The notes under the pieces: generated by a model
What the model saw: only the letters and a program-made list of their open reading frames with translations
What the model was told of the DNA's origin: nothing
Databases searched by the model: none
Part shown: positions 63,202 through 64,000 of the stretch, piece by piece
Layout: every line of letters starts with the position of its first letter
Numbering within the stretch: the stretch's first letter is position 1
Assembly (NCBI RefSeq): GCF_005280195.1
Contig: NZ_SZPR01000008.1
Location: 407,346 to 471,345, forward strand
Source of the DNA: Streptomyces galbus
Lineage (GTDB): Bacteria; Actinomycetota; Actinomycetes; Streptomycetales; Streptomycetaceae
Direction: 5' to 3'
DNA: 64,000 nt
Translations under genes and position numbers: made by a program

Positions 63202-64000
63202 ATGCCGACCGTCAGCGCCAAGCGCTGGTGGGCACTCGCCGTGCTCGCCACCGCCCAGTTCATGGTGATCATGGACACCTCGATCATCGGAGTCGCACTC
63301 CCGCAGATGCAGAAGGACCTCGGCTTCTCACAGGGCGAGCTGCAGTGGGTCTTCAACGCCTACGTCGTCGCCTTCGGCGGTCTGCTGCTCCTCGGCGGGC
63401 GGCTGTCCGACCTGCTGGGCGCACGCCGCGTGTTCACCGCCGGCTGGACCGTACTGATCGGTGGATCCGTCGTCGCGGCGGCCGCGCAGACCGCGTGGGT
63501 GGAAGTCGTCGGCCGTGCCGTCCAGGGCGTCGGCGGCGCACTGATCGCCCCGGCCGCGATGACCCTGCTGATGACGCTGTTCGCACACGACCCGAAGGAG
63601 CTCGGCAAGGCCATGGCCCTCTACGGCGCGGCGGCCCCGGCCGGCGGCACCGCGGGCGTCTTCCTCGGCGGCGTGTTCACCGAATGGCTCAGCTGGCCCT
63701 GGGTGTTCATCATCTACGTCCCCATCGGCGCCGCCACGCTCGCCGCGACCACGCTGCTCCCGTCCGTCGCCCCCCGTCGCGGAGCGCTCGACGTGCTGGG
63801 CGCAGCGGCCGTCACCGCCGGTCTCGCGCTCACGGTGTTCGCCGTGGTCCGCGCGCCGCAGACCGGCTGGGGCGCCACGCAGACGGTGCTCGAACTCGTC
63901 GGCGCCGCTGCTCTGCTGGTGCTGTTCCTCGTCCTCCAGAGGACCTCGCGCCAGCCGCTGATGCCGCTCGGCATCTGGCGCGTTCCGCGGCTGGGCTCGG
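63202..64000 (+). CDS. DHA2-family MFS drug exporter (5' part)
   Basis: Partial; continues beyond the window. The 266 residues seen start MPTVSAKRWWALAVLATAQF and contain the MFS loop motif GGRLSDLLGARRVF and motif C-like GAAAPAGGTAGVFLGGV. It is a 14-helix EmrB/QacA-type exporter. The upstream CsoR-like operators suggest induction by copper or a related thiol/electrophile signal, which is unusual for this transporter type. ATG 63202 follows AGGGAAAGG. Confidence 0.82.
   Translation, partial: MPTVSAKRWWALAVLATAQFMVIMDTSIIGVALPQMQKDLGFSQGELQWVFNAYVVAFGGLLLLGGRLSDLLGARRVFTAGWTVLIGGSVVAAAAQTAWVEVVGRAVQGVGGALIAPAAMTLLMTLFAHDPKELGKAMALYGAAAPAGGTAGVFLGGVFTEWLSWPWVFIIYVPIGAATLAATTLLPSVAPRRGALDVLGAAAVTAGLALTVFAVVRAPQTGWGATQTVLELVGAAALLVLFLVLQRTSRQPLMPLGIWRVPRLGS

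Overview
High-GC actinobacterial DNA, almost certainly from a Streptomyces chromosome. The reading frames are strongly GC-biased, GTG starts are frequent, genes often overlap by ATGA or GTGA, and the families are typical of the genus: a DUF2637 membrane protein, SpoIIAB-like ATPases, an alditol oxidase, a ROK regulator, Tat-exported glycoside hydrolases, and one rare TTA codon in a small secreted peptide. I saw no rRNA, tRNA or CRISPR.

Left flank (1-21 kb): ordinary chromosomal genes. These are a DUF2637 membrane protein, a SpoIIAB-like ATPase, a PoxB-type pyruvate oxidase, a PP2C protein with a repetitive proline-rich region, a TrmB/LuxR-like regulator, an alkylation-repair pair (AlkA/Ada-like plus Ogt), the RsgA GTPase, a membrane protein with an outer CBM2 domain, a radical SAM protein with unusual cysteine spacing, an operon of secreted phosphoesterase, MFS exporter and beta-propeller protein, an alditol oxidase and a ROK regulator.

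Centre (about 21.1-48.9 kb): what looks like one large biosynthetic island for a heavily tailored ribosomal peptide (RiPP). It has two parts. Part A (21.1-28.8 kb) has a JmjC-type oxygenase and a nucleotidyltransferase divergent from a 20-codon peptide gene, which is followed by a hairpin, an intact M16 peptidase, a GNAT-like protein, an ABC exporter with two permeases, and an unknown convergent gene. Part B (29.0-46.4 kb) has a nucleotide-sugar dehydrogenase, then a 51-codon candidate precursor gene followed by a perfect 12-bp hairpin. After it comes a tightly packed operon: FAD oxidoreductase, thymidylate-kinase-like kinase, GT2 glycosyltransferase, a stand-alone AICAR-transformylase (PurH C-domain) homologue, APH-type kinase, epimerase, radical SAM enzyme with a C-terminal Cys-rich domain, unknown protein, HExxH peptide-modification protein and a second APH-type kinase. 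A histidine phosphatase lies convergent. A further operon holds a methyltransferase, a metallo-beta-lactamase/Rieske fusion, an Fe/2OG protein whose HxD motif reads HVG as in radical halogenases, and an aldo/keto reductase. The cluster ends with a secreted 57-residue peptide carrying a TTA codon, facing an XRE/TPR regulator of RRNPP-like architecture, and a small LuxR-type regulator. Short shared sequence motifs sit upstream of several of these promoters.

Right flank (48.9-64 kb): small hypotheticals, a Tat-exported PHP hydrolase, a TetR regulator, a PEP-mutase/isocitrate-lyase-like enzyme, a VOC protein, a DUF2264 protein, a small secreted protein, homocysteine methyltransferase, a type-B carboxylesterase, a hydroxyacid dehydrogenase, and a GH127-like secreted arabinofuranosidase with a ricin-type lectin domain. 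A MITE-like element with 28-bp perfect inverted repeats sits on the stop codon of that gene. Next come two CsoR-like palindromes in front of an MFS drug exporter cut by the window end.

Functional claims come from reading motifs and family resemblance. No database search was possible, and the product of the island is not known.
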